The notes under the pieces are model-generated. The model saw nothing but the letters and a program-made list of their open reading frames with translations, was not told the origin of the DNA and ran no database searches. Positions 14,230 through 22,342 of a DNA stretch of 25,397 bases are shown one piece after another. Within the stretch, counting starts at the first letter, position 1. Each line of letters begins with the position of its first letter. The position numbers and the translations under genes are program-made. Source of the stretch: Dehalococcoidales bacterium. Its GTDB lineage: Bacteria > Chloroflexota > Dehalococcoidia > Dehalococcoidales > UBA5627. The stretch covers positions 1-25,397 of the forward strand of contig JAQTVR010000002.1 of assembly GCA_028706995.1 (NCBI GenBank), in the 5' to 3' direction.

Positions 14230-14592
14230 TTATTGAGCCTTCTCCACCAGCTCAAGCTGAACCATGCTTGCCCCGTCGCCCAACCTGGGACCCAGTTTTA
14301 CAATACGTGTATAACCACCCTGCCTCTGTGAAAATCTCGGAGCGATATCGGAAATAACCTTTTCTACAACCTTAGCATCGAAAACAAAGGTCAACATCTG
14401 GCGTCTGGCGGCCAAACCGCCGCGTTTTCCCAAAGTGATCGTTTTCTCAGCCAGTCCCTGTATTTCCTTTGCCTTAGCCTCGGTTGTCACTATCTTTTCA
14501 TAGTCTAATAAATCTGTTACCAGATTACGGAACATGGATCTCCTGTGAGACGAGTCCCTATCGAATTTTCTTCCAGCTATATTGTGCCTCAT
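14230..14592 (-). CDS. rplQ: 50S ribosomal protein L17
   Basis: L17 lies near the exit of the peptide tunnel. The 120 residues begin with the signature MRHNIAGRKFDRDSSHRRSM and the LLDYEKIVTTEAKAKE segment, and end with RQGGYTRIVKLGPRLGDGA, all standard. It follows rpoA after 23 bases, the usual alpha-operon order, and truA starts 33 bases after its stop. Confidence 0.96.
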   Translation of the reverse strand: MRHNIAGRKFDRDSSHRRSMFRNLVTDLLDYEKIVTTEAKAKEIQGLAEKTITLGKRGGLAARRQMLTFVFDAKVVEKVISDIAPRFSQRQGGYTRIVKLGPRLGDGASMVQLELVEKAQ

Positions 14593-14615
14593 TTTTGCCT
14601 CTTCCTAATTGATAC

Positions 14616-15623
14616 CTACTTGGCAGATTCTTTCTTTTTATTCCCCTTTTTTACAGGGAGAATTTCCTCTTCCTCTTCTTCGCCTTCTTCTATATTTATA
14701 GAGGAGGATAAACCTAAAGACTTCAGGCGTTCCTGCACTTCCTGCCGTGATTTCTGTCCGAAATTACGCAGTGACAGTAATTCTTTTTCCCCGGTGCTGA
14801 CAAGCTCCCCGACAGTGCTTATACCGCTACGCCGCAGACAATTCATTGCCCTGACCGATAGATCCAGCTGCTCTACAGGCATATTGAATAAATCTTGGGG
14901 AATAGAAGCACGCAATGCTTTCTTTTCCTTGGCTACCTGGGAAACACGGCTGTATTCTACGAACGGAGCTATTTGGTCTAACAGAATATTAGCCGCGTTG
15001 CTAATAGCATCAGCCGGAGTTATAGTGCCATCGGTCCATACTTCAAGATATAACCGTTCACGGCTGGTCGTTTCCCCGACGTGAATCGGTTGTATATTAT
15101 AGTTAACCTTGCGTACCGGTGAAAATATGGCATCTATGGGTATAGTGCCAACCGACATATTATCGGTTGAATCTGCTGCTTTAAAGCCCATGCCTATTTC
15201 AACATCGAGATCTACAAAGAACCTGGCTTCAGGTGAATCTACCGTTGCCAGATAAAGATCCGGGTTTACAATCTCGAAATCGGTAGATTGATTAATATCC
15301 CCTGCAAATATTTTGCCTTCTTTTTGCTTCTCCAGTGTTAATTTACCAGGCCTTTCCGAAAGCGCTTTTAAACGCAGTGATTTAATATTAAGTATAAATT
15401 CCAGCACATCCTCTTTAACATACGGGATAGGAGCAAACTCGTGCTGAACTCCCTCTATTCTAATACTGGTTACAGCCGCTCCGGGTAGATAGCTTAGCAG
15501 CACACGGCGCAAGGCATTACCAACAGTAGTCCCGAAACCCTTTTCCAATGGCTCGACTACAAAACGTCCATATTTATCATTACTTTCTACACATTCTATA
15601 CTTGAAACAGCTAAGCCAAACAA
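14616..15623 (-). CDS. rpoA: DNA-directed RNA polymerase subunit alpha
   Basis: The alpha dimer scaffolds RNA polymerase assembly. Residues 1 to about 230 are the N-terminal domain, with GFGTTVGNALRRVLLS (29-44). Residues about 248-306 are the C-terminal domain that touches UP-element DNA and activators: R258, N261, G289, K291 and S292 match the E. coli DNA-contact set (R265, N268, G296, K298, S299). A further tail (307-335) is unusual in being strongly acidic, six Glu in a row, then basic (KKGNKKK). The start is TTG at 15623, where the family N-terminus is reached, backed by a strong AAAGGAGGT site. It sits in the alpha operon between rpsD and rplQ. Confidence 0.97.
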   Translation of the reverse strand: MFGLAVSSIECVESNDKYGRFVVEPLEKGFGTTVGNALRRVLLSYLPGAAVTSIRIEGVQHEFAPIPYVKEDVLEFILNIKSLRLKALSERPGKLTLEKQKEGKIFAGDINQSTDFEIVNPDLYLATVDSPEARFFVDLDVEIGMGFKAADSTDNMSVGTIPIDAIFSPVRKVNYNIQPIHVGETTSRERLYLEVWTDGTITPADAISNAANILLDQIAPFVEYSRVSQVAKEKKALRASIPQDLFNMPVEQLDLSVRAMNCLRRSGISTVGELVSTGEKELLSLRNFGQKSRQEVQERLKSLGLSSSINIEEGEEEEEEILPVKKGNKKKESAK

Positions 15624-15629
15624 ATTTTA

Positions 15630-15635
15630 CCTCCT
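15630..15635 (-). promoter_or_regulatory. Strong ribosome binding site of rpoA
   Basis: AGGAGG on the - strand, within AAAGGAGGT, six bases before the TTG at 15623. This near-perfect site fixes a non-ATG start for rpoA. Confidence 0.8.
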
Positions 15636-15646
15636 TTCCAGCCCGA

Positions 15647-16270
15647 CTATCGTGAGTAATACTCAACCACTGACGCTATATTATACTTTGCCCCAATATC
15701 ATCAGGCGTTGGTAAAGATAAAACCTTGCCTACCAGCTTTTCCCGATCCAGATTTAACCATCCGGGAACGGTCTTGCTGCCTATACTCTTGGCAACGATT
15801 TTATAATATTCAGTATTAACGCTCTTGCCATGCCAGCTTATGACATCCCCTTCTTTTACCAAGCAGGAGGCAATATCCGTCTTCCGCCCGTTGAGGTCTA
15901 TATGCCCGTGCAGCACTACCTGACGCGCCTGCGCCCTGGAATCAGCCAGCCCCAGCCTGTAGACCACATTATCCAGTCGTCTCTCAAGTAGTACCAGAAG
16001 ATTCTCACCGGTAATACCGGTTTTTCTCTCGGCTTCTGCAAATGTACATTTGAATTGTCTTTCCAGGATCCCATAAGTATAACGTACCTTCTGTTTCTCA
16101 CGAAGTTGCTCTCCGCGATCGGAAAGACGTCGACGACGTCCTAGTTGAGGGCCCGGTGCTTTTGAGCGTTTATCCAGTGTACACTTGGATACACACTTGA
16201 TGCCCTTTAGCATCAACTTATCCCCGCTACGTCGGCATAAACGGCAAACCGCTTCAGTATATCTGGCCAT
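15647..16270 (-). CDS. rpsD: 30S ribosomal protein S4
   Basis: S4 is a primary 16S rRNA binding protein and, in many bacteria, a translational repressor of its own operon. The 207-residue protein carries a zinc knuckle near the N-terminus: C9, C12, C26 and C30 (C-x2-C-x13-C-x3-C), so it is the zinc-binding C+ form. The S4 RNA-binding domain is clear around RLDNVVYRLGLADSRAQARQ, and the C-terminus ends in VVEYYSR. ATG start; rpsK lies upstream with two bases between, and rpoA follows. Confidence 0.96.
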   Translation of the reverse strand: MARYTEAVCRLCRRSGDKLMLKGIKCVSKCTLDKRSKAPGPQLGRRRRLSDRGEQLREKQKVRYTYGILERQFKCTFAEAERKTGITGENLLVLLERRLDNVVYRLGLADSRAQARQVVLHGHIDLNGRKTDIASCLVKEGDVISWHGKSVNTEYYKIVAKSIGSKTVPGWLNLDREKLVGKVLSLPTPDDIGAKYNIASVVEYYSR

Positions 16271-16272
16271 TT

Positions 16273-16665
16273 TTAGACTCTCCTCCTTTTAGGCGCACGA
16301 CAACCATTATGAGGAATCGGTGTTGCATCCCTGATACTGGTAATATAAAGCCCGGAAGCCTGCAGTGCGCGAACAGCCGCCTCCCGTCCGCTTCCCGGGC
16401 CTTTAACATAAACATCTACCTGTCGCAGACCATACTCCATAGCCTTATGGGCAGCAGTGGTAGCTGCCATTTGAGCCGCAAAGGGAGTCCCTTTACGTGA
16501 ACCTTTAAATCCGGACCCTCCGGCACTGGCTGAGGAAATAACATTTCCCTCAGGATCGGTCAGGGATATAATGGTGTTATTAAAGGTAGCCTGTATATAA
16601 GCCCTCCCACTTGGGATAGACTTACGATCTCTTTTACTGACTTTGGTTTTTTTATTTGTTGCCAT
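16273..16665 (-). CDS. rpsK: 30S ribosomal protein S11
   Basis: S11 is part of the platform near the E site and the mRNA exit. The 130 residues include QATFNNTIISLTDPEGN, the GFKGSRKGTPFAAQ motif, GPGSGREAAVRALQ and the C-terminal DATPIPHNGCRAPKRRRV, all hallmark segments. Length is normal. ATG start, 19 bases after rpsM. No irregularity seen. Confidence 0.97.
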   Translation of the reverse strand: MATNKKTKVSKRDRKSIPSGRAYIQATFNNTIISLTDPEGNVISSASAGGSGFKGSRKGTPFAAQMAATTAAHKAMEYGLRQVDVYVKGPGSGREAAVRALQASGLYITSIRDATPIPHNGCRAPKRRRV

Positions 16666-16684
16666 ATTTTATTTCCCCTTTATA

Positions 16685-17074
16685 TTACGTCTTAGCCATG
16701 CCACGCTTCTGACCTCTGCCGGCTACTGTCTTCTTCACGCCTTTCCGTGTACGGGCATTTGTTCTAGTTTTTTGACCGCGAACAGGTAAATTACGACGAT
16801 GTCGTAAACCACGATAACTGCCGATATCTATAAGACGTTTTATATTTAGATTAACCTCTTTCCTGAGCTCCCCCTCTACCCTGTACTCATGATCTATAAG
16901 TTCACGAAGACGACTATTTTCTGCTTCGGTCAAATCGTCAGACTTGGTTGCAGGATTGATCCCTGTCTGTTCCAGTATTTTCTGGCTAAAGGCAAGCCCA
17001 ATACCATGAATATATTGCAATGCATATTTGATCTGTTTATTCTTAGGGATATCTACCCCGGCTATACGTGCCAT
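16685..17074 (-). CDS. rpsM: 30S ribosomal protein S13
   Basis: S13 sits in the 30S head, contacts L5 in the intersubunit bridge and touches P-site tRNA through its C-terminal tail. The protein (129 residues) opens with ARIAGVDIPKNK, has the helix-two-turns-helix region YIHGIGLAFSQKIL and the signature RGLRHRRNLPVRGQKTRTNAR, and ends in a long basic tail. ATG start. It follows rpmJ after 24 bases, the standard infA-rpmJ-rpsM order. Confidence 0.97.
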   Translation of the reverse strand: MARIAGVDIPKNKQIKYALQYIHGIGLAFSQKILEQTGINPATKSDDLTEAENSRLRELIDHEYRVEGELRKEVNLNIKRLIDIGSYRGLRHRRNLPVRGQKTRTNARTRKGVKKTVAGRGQKRGMAKT

Positions 17075-17098
17075 TTATTCCTCCTTAAAGACACCAAG

Positions 17099-17212
17099 CT
17101 AACCCTGACGCTGCTTATGCTTGGGATTAGTACATATATTCCTGACTACCCCTCGTCGTTTTACTATCTTACATTTTTCACACCGTGTTTTTATTGATGC
17201 TCTAACTTTCAT
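17099..17212 (-). CDS. rpmJ: 50S ribosomal protein L36
   Basis: A 37-residue protein read directly from the sequence: it begins MKVRASIKTRCEKC and ends NPKHKQRQG before a TAG. The zinc ribbon is complete, with C11, C14, C27 and H32 (C-x2-C-x12-C-x4-H), the C+ form. AGAAGG lies about five bases before the ATG. Its position between infA and rpsM is canonical. Few residues are free to vary, so identification is secure despite the size. Confidence 0.96.
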   Translation of the reverse strand: MKVRASIKTRCEKCKIVKRRGVVRNICTNPKHKQRQG

Positions 17213-17248
17213 TATACCTTCTTACCCACCTCTACCCTGACAAGGTCT

Positions 17249-17467
17249 TTATTTCAAACGGTAAGTTATCCTCCCACGATTTAGATCATAGGGTGATAAC
17301 TCTATAAGCACCTTATCGCCGGGTAATATTCTAATGTAATGTACTCTTATTTTACCAGAAATATGGGCTAAGACTTTATGTCCATTGGCCAGCTCGACAT
17401 TAAACGTAGCATTCGGCAAAGCCTCAATCACTACTCCCTCGACCTCGATAGCTTCCTTCTTAGCCAT
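17249..17467 (-). CDS. infA: Translation initiation factor IF-1
   Basis: IF-1 is a single OB-fold protein that blocks the A site of the 30S subunit during initiation and helps IF-2 and IF-3. The 72-residue length is exactly usual, with KEAIEVEGVVIEALPNATF, the GHKVLAHISGKIR core and the C-terminal LSPYDLNRGRITYRLK. ATG start with a moderate AGCAGG site about six bases ahead. It follows map after 11 bases and precedes rpmJ. Confidence 0.97.
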   Translation of the reverse strand: MAKKEAIEVEGVVIEALPNATFNVELANGHKVLAHISGKIRVHYIRILPGDKVLIELSPYDLNRGRITYRLK

Positions 17468-17478
17468 ATTTTACCTGC

Positions 17479-18228
17479 TTATACAATGGTGAGCACCTCT
17501 GGCTTTCCACCGGTAATAACAATAGTATGTTCAAAATGTGCGGATATACTTCCATCGGCTGTAAATACAACCCAGCCATCCTTACCGGGGCGGGTGCGCC
17601 AATCCCCGACATTAACCATCGGTTCAATGGCGAGGGTCATTCCCTTTTTAAGATCCAATCCCGTACCTGGCGTACCAAAATTGGGAATCAGCGGGTCCTC
17701 GTGCATCTGCCTGCCAATCCCATGACCTGTATATTCCCGCACCACCGAATATCCTCTGGACTCGGCAAACCCCTGTATAGCCGCCGAAATATCACCTAAC
17801 CTGGCTCCATCTCGGGCACAGGATATGCCGGCTGCAAGCGCCCCTTCAGTTGCCTGCATCAGGTCTCTGGACTTAAGGCTTATTTCTCCGACCCCGACTG
17901 TTATAGCAGCATCCCCCTGAAATCCTTCATAAATAGAGCCTACATCCAGGGAAACAATATCCCCTTCTTTAATTACCTTTTCTCCGGGAATCCCATGCAC
18001 AATCTCATCGTTTACCGAAACGCACAGGCTGGCAGGGAATCCATGATACCCCTTAAACGAAGACCTGGCTCCCAGCCTCTTAAGTTCTTTGTCCGCTATC
18101 ACATCTAAATCCATTGTTTTCATTCCCGGCTCTATACTGTCTTTGAGTATTAACAATACCTCAGCTACAATCCGCCCGGCTTGCCTCATAATAGCAATTT
18201 CATGTTCGGGCTTTATTTTTATATTCAT
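17479..18228 (-). CDS. map: Methionine aminopeptidase, type I
   Basis: Removes the initiator methionine from new proteins whose second residue is small. The 249-residue protein is the short type Ia form with no N-terminal zinc extension. All five metal ligands are visible: D95, D106, H169, E202 and E233, along with substrate histidines H78 and H176. ATG start, six bases after the adk stop, with no obvious Shine-Dalgarno, so coupling to adk translation is likely. The adk-map-infA order is widespread. Confidence 0.96.
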   Translation of the reverse strand: MNIKIKPEHEIAIMRQAGRIVAEVLLILKDSIEPGMKTMDLDVIADKELKRLGARSSFKGYHGFPASLCVSVNDEIVHGIPGEKVIKEGDIVSLDVGSIYEGFQGDAAITVGVGEISLKSRDLMQATEGALAAGISCARDGARLGDISAAIQGFAESRGYSVVREYTGHGIGRQMHEDPLIPNFGTPGTGLDLKKGMTLAIEPMVNVGDWRTRPGKDGWVVFTADGSISAHFEHTIVITGGKPEVLTIV

Positions 18229-18234
18229 TAATTT

Positions 18235-18891
18235 TTATATAATTGCCTTCTTACGAAGAGCACTATTTATCCTTTTTGTTATCTCTTCCACATTCCCCTC
18301 GCCCTCCACCTCTATCAATCTGCCTGACTGCCTGTAATACTCTATCAGAGGAGCAGTCTCCGTAAAATATACCTTAAGCCGATTTTTAATCGTCTCTCTA
18401 TTATCATCAGGTCTTTGATATAGTTCACCGCCGCATTTCCGGCACTTCCTCTGTTCTATTGCAAGAATACCCTCTATAGTACACGGAGCCTGACAACTGT
18501 GGCACACCCAGCGTCCACCTAGGCGCCGGACAAGCTCTTTTTCTTCAACCTTAATATATACTACTTTATCTATTTTTTTATTCTGTTTTTTAAGAGCCTC
18601 ATCCAGGGCTTCAGCCTGTTTTAAATTCCTGGGGAAACCATCGAAGATGACCCCATTAAGGCTCTCTGGCGCATCCAGTTTATTTAGTACCATTTGCACC
18701 GTTATTTCACTGGGGACCAATACCCCTTTTGCCATATATTCTTTAACTTTTTTACCCAGTTCATCCCCTCTCACTACGGCCTGCCGAAACAGGTCTCCTG
18801 AGGCTATGGAAACCAGACCAAATTCCTTGGCAACACTCGTTGCCTGTGTTCCTTTGCCCGCACCCGGGGCCCCCAGGAATACAATATACAC
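18235..18891 (-). CDS. adk: Adenylate kinase
   Basis: Catalyses AMP + ATP to 2 ADP. The 218 residues show the P-loop GAPGAGKGT (7-15), the AMP-site DGFPRN (84-89) and a long LID carrying C130, C133, C150 and C153, a zinc-type lid as in Gram-positive enzymes. The start is GTG at 18891, directly before the invariant N-terminal strand, with GGAG about seven bases ahead. It lies between secY and map, its classical place in the spc operon. Confidence 0.96.
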   Translation of the reverse strand: MYIVFLGAPGAGKGTQATSVAKEFGLVSIASGDLFRQAVVRGDELGKKVKEYMAKGVLVPSEITVQMVLNKLDAPESLNGVIFDGFPRNLKQAEALDEALKKQNKKIDKVVYIKVEEKELVRRLGGRWVCHSCQAPCTIEGILAIEQRKCRKCGGELYQRPDDNRETIKNRLKVYFTETAPLIEYYRQSGRLIEVEGEGNVEEITKRINSALRKKAII

Positions 18892-18916
18892 TTCCCACTC
18901 CGCTTATATTTGCTTT

Positions 18917-20227
18917 CTATTTTAAGAAGCCTTCGTAACGGCGCATCGACAGCTGTGCTTCCATCTGTTTCATAGTATCCAATACAACCCCAACAACGAT
19001 AAGCATACCGAAGCTGGATAATACAAGACCCTGTGCATTACTGACCTGACTTACAATAAACGGCATTATAGCTACAAAGGCAAGGAAAAGTGCTCCACCC
19101 CAGGTAATACGTGTTATCACACCATTCAAATAAGCCGCTGTCTGCTTGCCAGGCCTTATTCCCGGCACAAATCCTCCCTGCCTCTGCAAAACACCGGGCA
19201 GGTCCTGCTGTTGAAAAATAACCATAGTGTAAAAGAACGCAAAGGCAAACACCAGCAAAAAATACAAGCCCCAATATACTAACCCCCACGGTAACGCTGC
19301 ATCAGCACTGAATATATTCATCACATAATTCCAGAAATTCGGATCTTCCGCCGCTGGTCTGGCAAAATAGCTGGCGATAATCCCCGGGAACATAACCAGT
19401 GCCATAGCAAAGATAAGCGGGATCATTCCGGCAGTGTTCACCCTTAAAGGTATATGGCTCGCACCCGATTGACGATACATCCTTCCGCTCTTGAATACGC
19501 TCTTAGCATACTGTACCGGTATCCGGCGGTGTGCCTCGGTAAATATTACTATCAGTACGGTAGTAGCAAGTCCCACGAGTAAGAAGACTATCAAACCCAT
19601 AACCTGCCCTTGTTGAGCTGCAATCCATGAATCCCCTATCATTTCCGGTAAACCAGCCACTATACCGGCAAATATGATTATAGAAATACCGTTTCCGATA
19701 CCATATTCGGTAATTTGTTCACCCAACCATACCAAAAACATGGTGCCGGCTATCATGGCCATAATTATAGCTACTGTTGATAACGTATCCGTAGCAGCTA
19801 CAGCACCGGCATTTTGTAAAAGAACCAGCTGTCCATATCCGGATAAACCGGCTAAAGGAACAGTTATAAAATGCGTTATCCGATTAATTTTATTCTTACC
19901 CGTTTCCCCTTCCTGGGAAATTGCCTGCAGCTTGGGAATAACAGGAGTCATTACGCTCATAATAATAGATGCTGTAATGTATGGATAAACACCCATAGCC
20001 GCCACGCTGAAATTCTTCATTGCCCCGCCGCTGAACAGGTCGAACATACCCAGAAGAGCGTTATTCTTAAATAATTCAGAAAGAACTGTAGCATCCACTC
20101 CGGGTAGAGGCACATGCGCTATAAAACGGAATACTATCAGTATTCCTATGGTCATCAGAATGCGTCGCCTTAAATCGGGCAATCTGAAGGCATCTATAGT
20201 TGCCTGCAAAAGACGCGGTTTAGCCAC
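18917..20227 (-). CDS. secY: Preprotein translocase subunit SecY
   Basis: The pore-forming membrane subunit of the Sec translocon, with about ten transmembrane helices and family length (436 residues). Hallmarks include the first helix IGILIVFRFIAHVPLPG, GVYPYITASIIM, the helix 7 region with FPGIIASYF, and RQGGFVPGIRPGKQT in the ribosome-binding loop. I start it at GTG 20227 (VAKPRLLQAT): a perfect AGGAGG stands six bases ahead. A longer reading from TTG 20254 would put the start 35 bases inside rplO without a ribosome site. With the chosen start it overlaps the rplO end by eight bases. adk follows after 25 bases. Confidence 0.96.
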   Translation of the reverse strand: MAKPRLLQATIDAFRLPDLRRRILMTIGILIVFRFIAHVPLPGVDATVLSELFKNNALLGMFDLFSGGAMKNFSVAAMGVYPYITASIIMSVMTPVIPKLQAISQEGETGKNKINRITHFITVPLAGLSGYGQLVLLQNAGAVAATDTLSTVAIIMAMIAGTMFLVWLGEQITEYGIGNGISIIIFAGIVAGLPEMIGDSWIAAQQGQVMGLIVFLLVGLATTVLIVIFTEAHRRIPVQYAKSVFKSGRMYRQSGASHIPLRVNTAGMIPLIFAMALVMFPGIIASYFARPAAEDPNFWNYVMNIFSADAALPWGLVYWGLYFLLVFAFAFFYTMVIFQQQDLPGVLQRQGGFVPGIRPGKQTAAYLNGVITRITWGGALFLAFVAIMPFIVSQVSNAQGLVLSSFGMLIVVGVVLDTMKQMEAQLSMRRYEGFLK

Positions 20228-20675
20228 TAACGACCTCCTCGGCTTTACCGCCAACCGCCTCTATTTTGGCTTTCGCCGCGGCTGAGAATTTATCCGCTTT
20301 AATTACCAGTGGATGATTCACATCCCCATGAGCTAATATCTTAATCGGTTTTTTAGTATTTTTAATAATTCCGGCAGCCACTAATTTTTCAGCTGTAACT
20401 TCACTGCCGGATTCAAATATGTTAAGATTGCCCAAATTAACCACTGCATATTCAGTTTTAAAAATATTGGTAAATCCACGTTTTCGCGGCAGCCGTTTAA
20501 TCAAAGGTAACTGACCGCCTTCAAAACCAGGCCTTACCTTGTTATTACCAGCACGAGCCTTTTGTCCTTTGCAACCTCTGCCTGAATATGTTCCATGCCC
20601 GCTACCGTTTCCACGGCCTACGCGCTTACGATCTTTCTTTGCCCCCGGTACCGGCGATAGTAAATCTTGCCTCAC
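20220..20675 (-). CDS. rplO: 50S ribosomal protein L15
   Basis: L15 is a late-assembly large-subunit protein with an extended N-terminal arm. The 151 residues show the glycine/arginine-rich arm GRGNGSGHGTYSGRGCKGQKAR, then GFEGGQLPLIKRLPRKRGF and a globular C-terminal part. GTG start at 20675 overlapping the TAG stop of rpmD by one base (TAGTG), with GGAGG ten bases ahead. The C-terminal codons contain the secY ribosome binding site. Confidence 0.95.
   Translation of the reverse strand: MRQDLLSPVPGAKKDRKRVGRGNGSGHGTYSGRGCKGQKARAGNNKVRPGFEGGQLPLIKRLPRKRGFTNIFKTEYAVVNLGNLNIFESGSEVTAEKLVAAGIIKNTKKPIKILAHGDVNHPLVIKADKFSAAAKAKIEAVGGKAEEVVSG
20234..20239 (-). promoter_or_regulatory. Ribosome binding site fixing the secY start
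   Basis: AGGAGG on the - strand, six bases before the GTG at 20227 and embedded in the Glu-Glu-Val codons at the end of rplO. It rules for the shorter secY start and suggests coupled translation of rplO and secY. Confidence 0.75.
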
Positions 20676-20857
20676 TAGTTTGATTCCTCCACTTTAACCA
20701 GATGTCTGACTTTAAGTATCATTCCCCTCACCGAAGGAGAATCCTCAAGTACTACACTCTGATGTAATCTTTTAAAACCGAGAGCGGTCAAAGTCTTTTT
20801 CTGGTCTTCCGGGTAACCGATACCACTTTTGACCAGAGTTATATTTAATTTAGTCAC
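20675..20857 (-). CDS. rpmD: 50S ribosomal protein L30
   Basis: A 60-residue L30 of normal bacterial length: KLNITLVKSGIGYPEDQKKTL, then LGFKRLHQSVVLED and VRGMILKVRHLVKVEE. The GTG start at 20857 overlaps the end of rpsE by eight bases. AGGAGG stands six bases upstream, the same arrangement seen at secY. Order rpsE-rpmD-rplO is canonical. Confidence 0.95.
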   Translation of the reverse strand: MTKLNITLVKSGIGYPEDQKKTLTALGFKRLHQSVVLEDSPSVRGMILKVRHLVKVEESN

Positions 20858-21383
20858 CGGCTACCTCCTGCGATTCCTGCAGGGTTCCTTTACGACGGGC
20901 TAACTCAGCTTTCGGGTCTTTAAGCTGGCTCAACCCGAGCAAGGTTGCCTTAGCTACATTTATCTTGTTTGCGCTCCCCATAGACTTGGTAAGAATATCC
21001 TTGATCCCGGCAGCTTCGACTACCGCCCTGACACTGCCGCCGGCAATTATGCCTGTACCGGGAGAAGCAGGTTTCATTAATACTTTTGCCGCACCGTACT
21101 TAACTATCGTTTCGTAAGGAATAGTTGTTCCGGCTAACCTGATCTCAATCATATTTTTCCTTGCGACAACTCCGGCTTTATTTATGGCATCCGGGACTTC
21201 ATTAGATTTTCCCATACCGATACCTACATGGCCATTACCGTCTCCAGCCACTACCAGGGCACTAAAACTAAGGCGTTTGCCACCTTTAACTACCTTAGAA
21301 ACGCGATTTAGATAAATTAATTTATCGTTTATAACCATTTCTGACGGATCTATTCTATTTTTTATTATCAGCTTCTTGGCCAC
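20850..21383 (-). CDS. rpsE: 30S ribosomal protein S5
   Basis: S5 contributes to decoding accuracy and to the mRNA entry helicase site. The 177 residues have the N-terminal double-stranded RNA-binding fold with LIYLNRVSKVVKGGKRLSFSA and GDGNGHVGIGMGKSNEVP, and the C-terminal part with PASPGTGIIAGGSVRAVVEAAG. GTG start at 21383, with an AAGGAAGGG site about eight bases ahead. It follows rplR after 15 bases. Confidence 0.97.
   Translation of the reverse strand: MAKKLIIKNRIDPSEMVINDKLIYLNRVSKVVKGGKRLSFSALVVAGDGNGHVGIGMGKSNEVPDAINKAGVVARKNMIEIRLAGTTIPYETIVKYGAAKVLMKPASPGTGIIAGGSVRAVVEAAGIKDILTKSMGSANKINVAKATLLGLSQLKDPKAELARRKGTLQESQEVAGD
20864..20869 (-). promoter_or_regulatory. Ribosome binding site of rpmD inside rpsE
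   Basis: AGGAGG on the - strand, six bases before the GTG at 20857, lying within the last codons of rpsE. Confidence 0.7.
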
Positions 21384-21398
21384 TTCAATAACCCTTCC

Positions 21399-21764
21399 TT
21401 AGAATTTTATTCCGCCCTTGCGAGCTGCATCAGCCAGGGTCTTAACCCTGCCATGATATTTATATCCGCCACGATCAAAGACAACTTCGGTTATCCCTGC
21501 ATCCAATGCCCGTTTGGCTATTAAAAGACCGACTATTCCAGCCAGATCCGACTTTTTCTTGTTATCTTTATCTTTTACGATCTCAGGATCCACAGTCGAA
21601 GCCGAAACCATGGTGTGCCCATTAGTGTCATCAATAACCTGCGCATAAACATGCTGCAAACTGCGATACACACACAAGCGCGGTCTTGCCGTTGTTCCGC
21701 TGACTTTCGCTCTGACTCTGGCGTGCCTCTTAACACGTGCCGCTCTTTTTACATTGCTGCTCAC
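21399..21764 (-). CDS. rplR: 50S ribosomal protein L18
   Basis: L18 binds 5S rRNA with L5. The 121 residues begin with a basic arm (KRAARVKRHARVRAK), followed by GTTARPRLCVYRSLQHVYAQVIDD and the C-terminal VVFDRGGYKYHGRVKTLADAAR signature. The GTG start at 21764 shares one base with the TAG stop of rplF, and a GGAGGGGG tract lies nine bases ahead inside rplF. Confidence 0.96.
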   Translation of the reverse strand: MSSNVKRAARVKRHARVRAKVSGTTARPRLCVYRSLQHVYAQVIDDTNGHTMVSASTVDPEIVKDKDNKKKSDLAGIVGLLIAKRALDAGITEVVFDRGGYKYHGRVKTLADAARKGGIKF

Positions 21765-22318
21765 TACTTCTTACCCCCTCCGACTTTGCCAGTCTTACCT
21801 GCCTTAATACGTACCACTTCCCCGGCATAGCGAATACCCTTACCTTTATAATGATCCGGGGGATGGACCGCACGAATCACAGCTGCCATCTGGCCTACTT
21901 TTTCTTTATCGATTCCCAGCACTTTAATTTTAGTTTGTCCATCCAGCGCTATAGAAACCCCGGTAAGCGGGATAACTTGGACCACATGCGAAAAACCGAT
22001 GCGTAACATCAGATTTTGCCCCGACATTTCTGCACGGTACCCAACACCCACGATCTCCAGGTTCTTTTCAAAACCCTCGCTGACACCCTTCACCATATTA
22101 TCCAGCAGTGTTCGTGTTAGTCCATGCAAAGCACGATGCTGTCTTTCATCACTGGGTCTCGTTACATTAATAATCTTATCATCCAAAGTAATTGACATTT
22201 CGGGGCTGAAAGTACGTTCTAGCTTCCCTTTAGGTCCGGTTATAATAACCTTATCTTCTTCAATTTTCATGGCTACGCCCGTTGGCATAGCTATTGGCAT
22301 TTTTCCTATCCTAGACAT
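21764..22318 (-). CDS. rplF: 50S ribosomal protein L6
   Basis: L6 lies near the factor-binding site and the sarcin-ricin loop. The 184-residue protein opens with SRIGKMPIAMP and carries the two alpha/beta repeats, with RALHGLTRTLLDNMVKGV in the first and the C-terminal signature PPDHYKGKGIRYAGE in the second. ATG start; GAGG lies about ten bases ahead. It follows rpsH after 24 bases. Normal length, no irregularity. Confidence 0.97.
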   Translation of the reverse strand: MSRIGKMPIAMPTGVAMKIEEDKVIITGPKGKLERTFSPEMSITLDDKIINVTRPSDERQHRALHGLTRTLLDNMVKGVSEGFEKNLEIVGVGYRAEMSGQNLMLRIGFSHVVQVIPLTGVSIALDGQTKIKVLGIDKEKVGQMAAVIRAVHPPDHYKGKGIRYAGEVVRIKAGKTGKVGGGKK

Positions 22319-22342
22319 ATATAATTATACCTCAAGATTTCT

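Noticed and set aside
14545..15084. 179-codon + strand reading frame opposite rpoA
   Set aside because: It is serine-rich antisense of rpoA, explained by the rpoA coding sequence.
20228..20254. Longer secY start at TTG 20254
   Set aside because: It has no ribosome site and sits deeper in rplO; the GTG at 20227 has a perfect AGGAGG six bases ahead.
22319..22335. TATAAT-like sequence just before rplF on the - strand
   Set aside because: No -35 partner at proper distance, and the AT-rich spacer after the GAGG ribosome site explains it.
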